From Terfezia claveryi (lineage: Eukaryota > Ascomycota > Pezizomycetes > Pezizales > Pezizaceae), in NCBI GenBank assembly GCA_015179025.1, contig WHUX01000156.1:62001-126000 (forward strand): a stretch of DNA of 64,000 nucleotides, given 5' to 3'. The position numbers and the translations under genes were made by a program. The notes beneath the pieces are model-generated. The model saw only the letters and a list, made by a program, of their open reading frames with translations. It did no database searches and was not told where the DNA came from. Shown in pieces: positions 1 to 11,314 of this stretch; position 1 is the stretch's first letter, and each line of letters begins with the position of its first letter.

Positions 1-2849
1 TTTCCTCTTGAGTACCGTTTTATGGCCCACGGGGGGAGCACATGTCTTGGGTGCGATTTCCGTCATCGGTGCTGCATTGGCGGCAGAGGGTAACAGAACG
101 TTGGTGTTTACTTTTTCTTTCGGTAACATACAAATACCGTTACTTAAGTATATTTGCATTATACATTAATACATGTACATATTCCCCTTAAGTAGTTGGG
201 CACATCGACCGGGATGGGGGGTTATTCCATGCACGTGAGCCCCACCAAAAGGTATTGTTAAAAAAGAAGCGCTACGGCTGTACTCCAATATGTTGCGCAA
301 GAGCATCGATGTGGGTAGTTGTAGACGCCATTGGCCTTTCCTGGCTTGGTATGTGATATGCCAGCTACCGGTATCGGCCATCTATTGCACCCCTGCTGTT
401 GTTGATCAATAAGAAAGGACCTGGCGTGCTTCGTTTTATATCATTAGCATTCTCAGTACGTAACTAACCGAAATGTTGTGTGAGACAATGGGCTGTGTGA
501 CAATGACTTTGACCTAACAATGACTTTGACCTGACAATGTGTTTGGAGTTCATGATGGGTGAACACACCAATGGTTACCTATAGAGTTAACTAGGGATTG
601 AAGCTGCGAAAGTTTAGGCAACATGAATGGGAAGGGAGCTTAAGGAGCTTATATGGTAGGTATTATACTTTGCACATATCGGATCCAGAGCCCGAGCTAC
701 TGCGGGTGCAAGGTTCCCTCGAGAGATCCGTCCTGATTTGAAGACCATGTTGGGACGAGATAATCTAGAAGCCTATAAATGGCGTGCATGGGTATGTAAT
801 AGAATTCTCTACGAGAGGCTTGTTCGATTCCAAGCTGGCATAGATTAGGTGAGGTGAAGGACATAATGGGATAATGAACGATGTATGTAAATCCAAAGCA
901 GCCCGTTGACCCCATTCACGATTCACGATTCACAATGTATATCCCGCCAACTCCGTACCGCATAGCATAATGGAGTCGTACGTTGCCGTAAATTCAATAT
1001 ATCGAGAGCTGTATATATCTCTCGCGAACCCGGGCACGAGACTGCCCGAACCCCAAATCCCATCCTGCCTTTCATCGCTTTTCGACTGTGCTACCTGTAG
1101 TCTGCGCCGTATAAGCCGATCAAGAAATCATAACCCACACCGGCAGCCCCACACTGGTACCTCCATTCCGGCGACCGAAGACCCCTCTCAGCGGCCAGCA
1201 TTCACGTCAAGTGATCCAAGTCTGCATCTTTTACTGCCCGAACGGCCATCTACGACTTTCCCTCAGCAAGGTCAGCAGCACCTTGCAGCAGGAAAAAAAG
1301 CAATCCAACAACTCAGACAGGATCACGATATTTCCCATTTACATCACGATATTTCCCATTTGCAACATACGCTGAACACAGGGCTCTGGTTGTCTCCCCA
1401 CCATTGGAGTGCCACGCCCCCGCCTCGGCGCAACGGTGATCCGATACAAATAGAAGCCGTCTTGAAGAAAGGTACTGAGCACTACCTAAGTAAGTACTCA
1501 ACACAGAACCGCGGTACCATTGAATTCCGCCTTCAAAAGTAAGTGAGCGCGCCCCCCCCCCTTCTCTTACTCCCATACACATAAATTCACCCATGCCAGC
1601 GGGCATCGCTCTGCGTGCTTGCATGTCCCAATTGGACGAGCCCGTACTCACTCTGGGCCCTCCCTGCATAGAATAATAGCGATCCAACATTTCCAGTCGC
1701 TCGAGTGTTACCTCGCTAGCCACTGGGGAAGCTGCACTTCTGAGATACTTAAGTAATAGTTTAGCTCTGCTGCGCCTGCTAGGCCTACGCCGTCGAATCA
1801 TCGTATTAACCCTCAAAAATCTCGCCAGACCCACAGCTGGCCTTGCTGTGTCGACAAACTACTTGCATCACAGAGTGAGTGTTCCCATCAGAGAGATCAG
1901 CTTCACCCAACCTCGACTTTGAACCGACCATCGTCGCTGGCAGCCCAGCCCCAGAAACCAGGGCTACCCGTGGCCTGTGGCCAATTCATCCACCCGCATT
2001 CCGGGACTCAGAGACGACTTGCAATAAGCCTGCAGCCAGACTACACAGACCACAGATCACAATATACCATACTCCTGCCTCCGAGAAGCCAGATTATTCC
2101 CCTTCATAAGACTTTCGAAGCATCCCTCTCTCCTCCTACCTACCTAGTTGCCGCTGCTTCGTCGCCTGCTGGGGTGTTTGCCTGGGTTTTGTGGTCAGTA
2201 AGTAGTGCGTCTTTCTCCTTCTGCGGCCCAAATAATAGCACGTACCGGGAACATGGGCTGCGACACTGATTGCTGTTGCGAGACCCGGCCGGGTAGCTGC
2301 TTCCTGACTGGCCTGCCTGGCTGGCGTCGACCCAGCCTGATTTGATCCCCCTCCGGCCGTCACCCCCATCGCCTCTACCTCCCCAAGTGTGTGTGCGGCC
2401 GTGTTATCACCTGCTGTACCTCTTCTCCCACTACGGTGTTTTGTTTTAATTCTCTTTCTCTCATCACAGAACTACGCCTTGGTGGGTATTCTGCCAACCA
2501 GGCTGCAAACTCTAGTGCACATTGTACGCACTGTTCTATCTACCCACTAATCTTCCCATCGAACCCCGTGTGGTGGTGGGACACCTGCTCGGTTGACCCG
2601 TGGACTCGTATCTGACGTTGCATCATAACACTTCAGCCGATTTTTAGATCCTCTTCCCGCATCCCTCATCGCAACCACGTATACATACCTGTCGGTTCAG
2701 CTCAGCCAGCAGCGAGAGTCCTTGCAGTTATCTCTGTATCAACGTCTCTGACGGGGCACTCTACCTATTATCCGACATTTTTTTTAGTGGGCAGCTTCCT
2801 CGATATATCGGGACAAATTTGCCAGATAAACAGCGAGCAGCACAGTACT
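1..2849 (+). promoter_or_regulatory. Upstream region and long probable 5' leader of the SFP1-type gene
   Basis: No convincing protein-coding gene is visible here; the open frames (for example 970-1542) are proline/serine-rich and have no recognisable domain. The part nearest the gene looks transcribed. There is a strong donor GTAAGT at 2198 and a pyrimidine-rich tract ending in CACAG at 2469, giving a candidate 272-bp leader intron. A T-tract ending in AG at 2786-2787 could be a second acceptor just before the start codon. Another GTAAGT lies at about 1540. Several short upstream ATGs are present. That this is a spliced leader is inference from splice signals only. A C-run sits at about 1551. 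Confidence 0.4.
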
Positions 2850-4756
2850 ATGCCAGCTCCAATTGATACCTTCCCTTCGAGTCGAAACATGCAGTCCGAT
2901 CCTCAGTTCGCCCGAGGGGGAGCCTCTAATCTGACGTTGGGGTTGATGGCTGCTGGAGCGTCAGGAAACGGAATGGTGATGGATAATGGCGTTGGCGGGG
3001 GCAATGGTTTTCATGTTGGAAGTTTTACAAACAGCAATGGCATACCGATGAATGCCTCGAGATTACGGCGGGAAAGCATGGCACACCGAGATCTTGCCGG
3101 GAGTTTTACGAATAAAATGAGTTGGGGTGGGAAGAGTGTAGAAAGCTGGGTGATGGATGAGTATGTTTGCCCTCTCTAGATGATTTCATGAATTCCATGC
3201 TCTCAACAAGTTTTGTTGCTGCGACACATACTTTTATTGCATATTGCGCTGTTTCATTACGATGATGTTACTGACTGGTAATCACAGCCTCATAATGACT
3301 GGCACATCACCGTTTCAAGCATACCAAAGCCCCTCCTTCCATTCATCTTCATATCTCCCAAAACTCGAGGCACAGTTTTTCAAAGATTTTTCGTGCTGCG
3401 ATGTCACACTACCGTCTTTGCATGAACTGCTCAAACATTACGAAGAGTGTCATGCGTCACAGCAAATGGCTACACTAGGAATGGACAGCATCGATGCACA
3501 CGACGCTGCACGACAGCCAGCGCCAACACATCAACAGAGTAACGGCAACCATATCGATTTATTGGGGCAGGCATCTAGGGGGGCAGGGGTCACGTCGCCA
3601 ATTTCGGGTATGGGAGGTCTTGGGTTGTCTATGCGGCAACAGCAGCTTGCTGCTTCCCAGCAGCGTCACTACCAACACCAGGTACAGCAGCAAAGACGAT
3701 ACGGACAGCGAGAAGGGGACGAGGATGACCTTAATGACACGGAAGCAGCCGGGGAAATGGACATGGATGGGGAGGACCTCACACCACCTCCTACTCATGC
3801 TCAATCGCATACTCCTAGACACACACAGCCGCCGCAATTAAGGTTGTCCGCTCCAGGCACGCCCTCACACGTGTTAAGCTCAGTCAACACCCCGATAATG
3901 CCGCATGCCACCCTTGACTTACCACGACATCCCATATCTTTGATTGCACACAATGCCTTTTCACCAGATTCATCGGTACCAGGTACACCATCCGCGATGG
4001 AGCACCCTGAATTTACGTTCCCGCACCACATGCAGGCTTATGGTGTACCAGCCGTTCCACAGCAGCAACCACAGCAACAGCAACACCAGGCTAATATGAC
4101 GTCAGAGACCATGTTTCGCGATTTATGTATCGATGAGCCCGCGAAACGGCTATACACCCCAGGAGGATATGGTATCACTGCTGCACAGATGCAGCATCTG
4201 AAATACAGCATGGGTGGATTGGGAGGTGTACAGGGTGTACAGAACAATAATAACAATAACAATAACAACAACAACGGGAACCCTCCTGGACGAGTAGGAG
4301 GAGTCCAGGGTCTTCCAATAGGAGGGGTGGAGGATAAGCCTTTCAAGTGTCCAGTGGTGGGATGTGAAAAGGCATATAAAAACCAAAATGGCCTGAAGTA
4401 CCACAAATCTGTATGTCTCGGTTTTTATTCGATGGGGTGGATAGAGAGCTAATAGTTGGGTATTTATTTTTTAGCACGGCCATACCAACCAAATCCTATC
4501 AGAAAATGGCGATGGCACCCTTTCGATAGTAAATCCAGAGACATCGACACCTTATCCAGGCACCCTGGGGATGGAGAAGGAAAAGCCGTATAAATGTGAC
4601 GTTTGTGGGAAAAGATATAAAAACTTGAATGGGCTCAAATACCATCGAGCACATTCAACACACGGGAATGCTCCTATGCCAGTGCAACAGCAACCCGTTG
4701 TACCGACATCAGGGGTCGTGGCTGTAGCGGGGGGAATTGCGGGGAGGACATGTTGA
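2850..4756 (+). CDS. SFP1: Sfp1-type C2H2 zinc-finger transcription factor
   Basis: Three exons: 2850-3160, 3288-4410 and 4475-4756, joined by introns of 127 bp (GTATGT...CACAG, branch CTGAC) and 64 bp (GTATGT...TTTAG, branch CTAAT). The phases fit and give 571 residues. An N-terminal C2H2-like segment ([20 protein letters not shown], about residues 140-159) is followed by Q-rich, acidic and poly-N stretches. Two C-terminal fingers follow: [19 protein letters not shown] at about 458-476 and [20 protein letters not shown] at about 519-538. Spacing and sequence match the split-finger pair of yeast Sfp1, a nuclear activator of ribosomal-protein and ribosome-biogenesis genes under nutrient control. 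The second intron falls inside the first C-terminal finger, between its two histidines. The first in-frame ATG (2850) was chosen; a GTG at 2787 lies just after a probable splice acceptor. Target genes here are inferred from the family. Confidence 0.9.
4242..4275 (+). repeat. AAC/AAT trinucleotide run inside SFP1 (poly-Asn)
   Basis: About twelve AAC/AAT codons in a row encode a poly-asparagine tract between the Q-rich middle and the C-terminal zinc fingers. It is probably length-variable between strains and lies in a disordered linker. Confidence 0.85.
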
Positions 4757-5778
4757 GGTGAGGCGGGTGAGAAGGGAAGGGAGTGGTAAGTGAAGGAATA
4801 GGGGTTGGTCTATCAAAGAAAGTCAAAAGAGGTGGATCAAATGGTAAACGGTTATAGACTGGTTGGGAACGGGGTTAAACGAGTTATTTTTCTTTAAGCA
4901 GTTCTTTTCTGTTGGGTGGGATGGGTGGATCAGGTCATTTGGTTTTCATGCTTTTGCTTTTTGAACGATGCAGGGACGAGGAAGGGCCGGGTTTTCAATG
5001 AATAATTTCATGGAAAATTACACGGAATGAAATCGTTTTTTTTTGGTTTGTGGTAACCTTACTACTAAAGTACTACTTCCGCTTTGCTGTCTTGACTTTC
5101 ACTATGTACCGGAGAGATAGATTTACATTGCCTTTTTATTTTTTATTGTTTCTGCTGAAAAAGAATGTGTTTTTATTTTATTTTTATTTCATGTGGTTTT
5201 CGTTCGGAAGATGGCTATGGGATATTTCTCAGTTTTCTGTTATCTTTCTTTTATGATTCCCGTTTCTTTTGACTCTCACTCTCCCTCCCCTGCACCCGTC
5301 CCGCTCCCGCTCCCCTCAATTATGCCGTGTTTATGTCAATTCTTTCTATGTATGGGTGCGTCTTTTTGGGGTTTGGATGAGTTTGACCAATAAGCTCTCC
5401 TTTATATCTTCGTGTGGCTGGCACAGTCTGCTAGGTAAATCTTTTATCTGTTGTTAACTGCCTCACTTGTTTTCCGTTTCTCTGATGTGTGTGTGTTTCT
5501 TTTTTTTTTTTTTTTCCTTTTCCTTTCTTGCGCTGTGGATTATGAACCATGATTCTGAGGCGTGATTACAAAAGAATTTTTGTTTTGTTTTGTTTTGAGA
5601 TGTTAGAGAGGATTGTAGGTAATGAATGAGATTGATTTACGTGAGATGGCTAGGCTGCGATGTAATACTAGGTATGTACGTGGTATGATGTCATGCAGGA
5701 AGTTTGTGCATGTAGGTTTTTTTGTTTTTTTGACGTATGGTAGATATGTACGTATGTAATGTATGTAGGTAGGTGATT

Positions 5779-5880
5779 TGTGTGATGGTGATGTGTGATG
5801 TGTGATGTGTGATGTGTGATGTGTGGTGTGTGATGTGTACCGTGTGATGTGTAATTGTCTGATGTGTGATGTGTGTGATG
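5779..5880. repeat. TGTGATG short tandem array
   Basis: Repeated TGTGATG/TGTGTGATG units with interruptions, seen directly. It lies in the noncoding interval downstream of SFP1. Confidence 0.85.
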
Positions 5881-6244
5881 TGAAATGTGCGAGCTAGGGA
5901 TAGATAATTTGAAGGAGGTAGAGAGTAGATGTCGACATTCTACGTAGGTATGTATGTATGTATATATGTATATGTTATGTATAGTCTATATGCATGTTTA
6001 TATATACTATATGTATATATGTATGTAGATGGATATGGATATGGGGGATGGGATGGATATGCCACGAGGAGGGTCACTGCTATCAAACTCACCGGTACAT
6101 GGGGATTCCGAATTTACTGAACCATAGTTAACAGTATCCGCATGTTATACCCTTGAATATTGCAGCGGTACGGGCGTAGTTGTCAGCCGCATTGCCTGGT
6201 GGTGGGGTTTTGTGGGTGGGTGGCGGTTCTACAGTTGTGTTTGT

Positions 6245-6288
6245 GTGAGTGAGTGAGTGAGTGAGTGAGTGAGTGAGTGAGTGAGTGT
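6245..6288. repeat. GTGA/GAGT tetranucleotide microsatellite
   Basis: An uninterrupted run of about eleven GTGA units, followed by a slightly degenerate continuation. No gene context. Confidence 0.9.
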
Positions 6289-9200
6289 GAGTCGGGGATC
6301 TAGGTTACAGCGTTGTGCATCTGAAGGAAGTGCAGTGAAAGTATTCGAAGCCTCGAGTCGAAAGAGTGCCCAGTTTTTGTTGGTTGTGATGATGACGAGA
6401 GTTTACTAGATAGGTACAGTTACTAGTATGTAGGGTTATTAACTGTAGAAAAGTTGTAGAGATCTTGGAATGGGATATGTTTAAGATCTGGTTGTCAAGG
6501 CAGAAAGTTCCGTCGAGTCAATGCTTTAAGGAATGTTAATGCAGATTGCTTGATAATGAATCACGGGGCTTGGTTAACCCTGGTAGTGAGAGCCTTTGTG
6601 TGACAGATTTCCATCAACGCTGCTCAGTATATCTCTCCACGTTTTTTTCTGCACCCCTCCTTAACGAGGGCTAAACTCGGGGCTTTTTTTATTTTGTTTA
6701 TTTATTTTTTTCCTCTGGATCTTTTCGATACAGTTACTAGGTTGAGACTAGCTACTTTGTGATTGATGACGGATATAGTCTGGTTGGCACAACACCCTCC
6801 ATAGGAGTGCTGGATAATGTGCATATAGATATTGACCCCTATGACGTCTGGTTATATTGACCCAATGGTACCTGAGTAAACTGAGGAACGGGGGGCGATG
6901 CCGTCTGTGACAGATAGCAGCGCTAAGTACCAATTAAGTAATTTGGCGCCTGCCCAAACAGAAACGTGATGCAAGATGTAGTTCCCCCTGCCCCCCTGCC
7001 TCCCAAAAGCCCATCTTGCGTATGGCTATCTATCTATCTTATCACTCAAGTCCCAGATCTCCAACGTCTATCTCAGATCTGAGCGGAACATGTTATCCTA
7101 CGGGTCGAGTCCACATGTAGGGTACTGCCATAGATATGTGCGTAGATAAGGGAATCATAACGTACTACAGACCTAGGATTGGAGAGGGTCGAGTGATTGA
7201 GACACATGTGCTGCTGGGTGTCTAGGATATTGAATGCTGAAATTACGCATTCTAGCTATATTATAATTGTAGTGACACTTGATTCAGACATAATTGGGGG
7301 GGGGGGAGGGGGTCCCTTTAGCATTCGGATGAACTCCGCTCCCGTTGCCTTGCAGGCTACCAGACTACTGCAAGCTAGGGAAACTGTTATGGGGCGAGAC
7401 TATCTGGCCTTGGGGGTACTGGTGAGGTGATGCTATCTCACCTGTAAAGCAAACGTGATGTCCAAGGACACTGGAAGTGAAGGATTTGTTGCTGACAAGT
7501 TCTGATTCGTTGCGTAGAAAGAAGACAAAACCAAAGAGTTCCATTATTTTTTCACGCCCCTGCTCAATTAGATACAGTATGAACTGGACAATCATTTACA
7601 CCCGCATAGGGCCTTTGCTGTAGTATACATTCGTGGCGTCTGTGGCTGGGTTGTGAAGGATGTTAATATCATTGCTTAAGGCGTCTATGGACGCTGCAAA
7701 GCATAGCGGTTTGAGGTATCAGCTCGGTGCTTATTCGAGAGAGTGGCTGTAGGACTACGAACTTGTAACCCCACGAAGCGAGTGGTGATGTCAGATGAGA
7801 CTATCTAGCAGAGGCTCCCGTCGGTCAAGGGGGGAGCATATTGAGAATCCGGGAGCTCGTTCTGCTTGCAATCGAGGAATTGGGGACAGGGAATTCTCAA
7901 GACATGTAAGGGTTTTGCTATACCTGACTTTCTAGATGTATTGTGCCTTGCATCGACTGCATAGAGTCTCCCTGGTAGTCTTAATGTATATCTCTTGAGG
8001 GTTGTTAAAGACCATCTGCCTGATAGTTCTACACGTGTTGAAACTGTGGCAATCTAGTTCCGCAATTGCAATGGGTGCAGTGGGAACGTAACTATTGCAT
8101 CTCCGCCATGTGCCTGGATGGATTCCTCATTATATCATATCATTGACTCCACTCAGTGCCTGATCAAACAGCGATAGTTTTACTTTGTTTATTTTTGATC
8201 AATACTGTTCATGTTAAGTGCGTTGTCATTTGAGCTTCCGGCCTCTTGGAAGAACATATTATCCATAGCCTTTGTCACTTTCTTGAGATGTCAGGGTCAA
8301 ATGAGAAATGGTCTTAGACTTTATTTCATCGGAACTGAGGTCACAGTCGGTGGGTCGTGCAACCAGACTAAACGGAGGCATAGTTTGTGGATGTGGATGA
8401 CGGAGTCACTATCACTAAAATTTAGAACATAATGGGTGGCTAGATCAAGTTAGAATACAACTCTACCCATTGTAAACAAAGTGGGTCCAAATGAAATCTC
8501 CTCTCAGAGGCCAGAGGCAAGGTACAGTGGCTATAGTCAAACCTGCAACCGGTGGTGCATCTGTTCCACCCCCAGTCCTTCCGTCTGGAGATAACAGCCA
8601 TGTTTGCAAGTGAACAGAGGAACTGGGCGCCAGTAGAGTCTTGCTTGAACTTCCTCAATCTCTCGTGATCTATTAGGTGGTTGATCCGTCTGGATCTGTA
8701 TCACCACTTAGCTCATAACTTGCTCCCTAGCATTAAAAAGATTATTAGAGTTATGTAGTACTGGTGAGACAGTGGGGAGTTCTCTGCGTGAGTACTAGTA
8801 TGCTATATGAGGGAATCACGTTGCAATTAGTAATATTAGTCTGGTTGGAACATAAGGGGAAATTCGTATCACAACGATGAGTAGATCATTAGCGTAAATT
8901 GCAAGATGTACAAATACATTTGCATGTGATAAATTGATGATAGAGGTTGGAGTCATGGAGCGGAGATGAGATGGAGGTGGTTGATGACTACCTACCTATA
9001 ATAAGTTGATACGCAGGCTACAACCATCCTGCAAAGTATATTTGATACTTATTCGATGGGCTAGTGTAAGATACTAACTAACGAGCGCTGTGGGAAGAGT
9101 AATCTGGGAATGCACAAGAAGTTATGGAGACCAAGTATGATTGGTTGATCTGCCTGATGATGAAGAGAGGTAGTCTGGCTTACACGAGGCGAAGTGTAGA

Positions 9201-9753
9201 TACAAGATAGTGTGGTTGGTACTAGAGGTAAGTAAACCCAACTGCTCCTCTGCCAAGCTAATACCTAGGTTCCTAGGTAGTATCAACATTTGCTTGTATT
9301 GCGTGAGTACCAAAGTATTAGAGGTGCTGAAGGCCTGGACTTCATAGCTGGATGGTGGGCCACGTAGACTCGCTTACAAGTACGTATACCAATGCACGGG
9401 GGCGGTTACCCTCAGCATAGCCCTCAGAACATCGAGAGTGCCTGTCTATGCAATTCCCATTTTTTATCAGGATATTTTGATCTCCTTGTGCCCGCTCGAC
9501 CTACACCACATGCCACCAGCAGCTAGAACCAAGCCAGCAAGGAAGCACGCAACGTAAAACAAAAAACACCCCATAGCTACTTGTAGCCTCTATCAAAATC
9601 AAATATACGTCGACAAACAAGAGAGAAACACTCGCCTTCTCCCTTCTCCACCTCCCCCTTCTCAACGTGTATCATATCTATTCAACCCCAAGCAAATAAA
9701 AACAAAACCCTTCCCACCCCGTTACTTTTCATCGAATCCTCTTGATCTATTAT

Positions 9754-10846
9754 CTAATGATGCCCCGCATGCTCAATCTTTCCCCTAAACCCCACTATCT
9801 TCCTCCTCCCAATCATCTCACCCACTGTAAAGAAACCTAGCACCTCCGCCGCAATAATGCCTCCGTTCTTGAGTGCCTGGCGGTTCGAGAGGGTCTGGCG
9901 AAGTGCGATGGGAGATGTGAGCGTGGGGAGGATCTTGGTAAGGAATGTGGCGGGGAAAGATTGTAGGTGGGTAATAAATTCGGTGAGAGATCTGTTTTGG
10001 GGAGAGTAAAGTTAGTTGGGGTAGGGTAGTTTTGGGGAGGGGAATTAGTTGGAGGGCTTACGGAGGAGACATTTGGCGCTCACGCCAAACGGTTTTGCCG
10101 AGCTCTTTGGTGACTAGGAGGGCGTATTTGGTGGGGGGTACGAGTTCTGTAGTGGAGTGGTTAGTATATTGTATTTATTAGAAGCTGAGAGAACAGGAGA
10201 TGAAGCTGGGTATGGGGTATAATGAGGGTGCTATCTTAGAAAAAGAACAGGACTGATATGTGAATTCTTGGTAGTTGCGTTTCGTGAGTATGCCTTCCTT
10301 TCCTCTGTCTGGGACTCGGCAAGCATTGGGAGACCGAAGCCCAACGACTACTCGGCTCTAGGTGGGTAATACACCGGACAACATCAAATATGTGAAAAAT
10401 AACCGCAGAAACAAATTCCCGGATTAATCTCCCAGTACGTTTTTACCCATATATCGGCTTCCAACTTTCTCAAGTTGTCTTGGGAGGAGGCGTACAGATC
10501 CCAATTGCAATTGAGCCCTCCTCATTCTGTTAAACCTTCCTGGCTCCACCCAAACACATCACCAACAAAAGAAAAGGAACCACCTACCCTCAACCTTCTT
10601 CACCAACGACCCCGTCCTTCCCCCCATCTTCCCCAAAGCCGCCAGTGCATTCGAAGCCATCGGCCCAACCTTCGCACCAATTTGCTGTAATTTCTCACCC
10701 ACATTCTTCGCACTCGCCGAGGCGGTGTTGGCTGCCGAGGGCGCTGCCGAGGATGCAGCCGCGGATGCTGCCGAGGATGCAGTAGTGATGGAGGCGTACC
10801 GACGGAAGGAGCCACGGAGGAGGGGCGATACGATTGTCGAGCGCAT
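9754..10846 (-). CDS. ATP20: Mitochondrial ATP synthase subunit g
   Basis: Three exons on the minus strand: 10846-10588, 10146-10062 and 9991-9754. The introns are 441 bp (GTAGGT...CTACAG) and 70 bp (GTAAGC...AACAG). Phases fit and give 193 residues. The N-terminus (MRSTIVSPLLRGSFRRYAS) is basic and hydroxylated, as in a mitochondrial presequence, followed by an Ala/Ser-rich stretch. The conserved core reads GGRTGSLVKKVEE, then VPPTKYALLVTKELGKTVW and RQMSPP. The C-terminus has EVLGFFTVGEMIGRRKIVG, the single transmembrane GxxxG-type helix of subunit g (Atp20). The protein sits in the inner membrane at the F1Fo dimer interface and supports cristae shape. An upstream in-frame ATG at 10894 is possible; 10846 was preferred because it begins directly with the presequence. 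It diverges from ROK1. Confidence 0.9.
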
Positions 10847-11314
10847 TTTGCCGGCGGGTGGGAGGAGAGGTGATAGGTACTGGGGGAGAGGCAAGGAAAC
10901 GGAGGGGGAAATTGAGAGGGCTTTTCGCTGGCGGGGAAGGGGGGATGAGTTAGCATGTCTGGATCTCTCCCTCTTGTGTAGACCGCAATTGGGGTGGGTG
11001 AGTGAAGTGGCTTACCTACAGGATGGGCTCTGGGGCCGCTTCTGTGCTCGTCTGCGGGTCTTAGTCTCGCGGAGATTCGGGGGACGTTGGATAGCAAATC
11101 GATATCGCCAGTCAGTCGGGAGAATATTTAGCGAATTGTCCGGATGAGTGAGGGAAACGAGGATAACACGGCGCTGCTGAGTCAGCCGCGGGGGGGGGGG
11201 GGCAAATCTTGGCGGAGAAATTATGGACGTGGGCCGCATCCACAGCCATCATCCACCACATCGCAAGGCCTCATCCGCCCCAGCAGCAAGGCACACACCG
11301 CGCCTGCACGGCCA
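10847..11314. promoter_or_regulatory. Shared divergent promoter between ATP20 and ROK1
   Basis: About 470 bp separate the start codons of two divergently transcribed nuclear genes. The interval is GC-rich and includes a G-run at about 11190. It must hold both promoters; no specific factor site was recognised. If ROK1 starts at the upstream in-frame ATG at 11144, the interval shrinks to about 300 bp. Confidence 0.5.

Larger units (their letters stand above)
4757..9753. other. Gene-poor interval between SFP1 and ATP20
   Basis: About 5 kb without a gene I can support. The first ~500 bases are probably SFP1 3' UTR and terminator (T-rich and TG-rich). Then come simple repeats: a T-run near 5497, TGTGATG tandems, TATG-rich sequence at 5941-6035 and a GTGA run. 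From 6300 to 9480 the sequence is mixed, without long frames, splice-bounded exons, tRNA arms or obvious transposon ends. A G-run lies at about 7292-7307. A noncoding transcript cannot be excluded. Confidence 0.6.

Noticed and set aside
824..850. Possible tRNA T-arm (TTGTTCGATTCCAAGC)
   Set aside because: The loop is 8 rather than 7 bases, and no anticodon, D-arm or acceptor stem could be paired around it.
970..1542. 190-codon plus-strand frame upstream of SFP1
   Set aside because: Low-complexity Pro/Ser/His composition, no domain, and it overlaps probable leader sequence with splice signals. A 173-codon minus frame also overlaps it.
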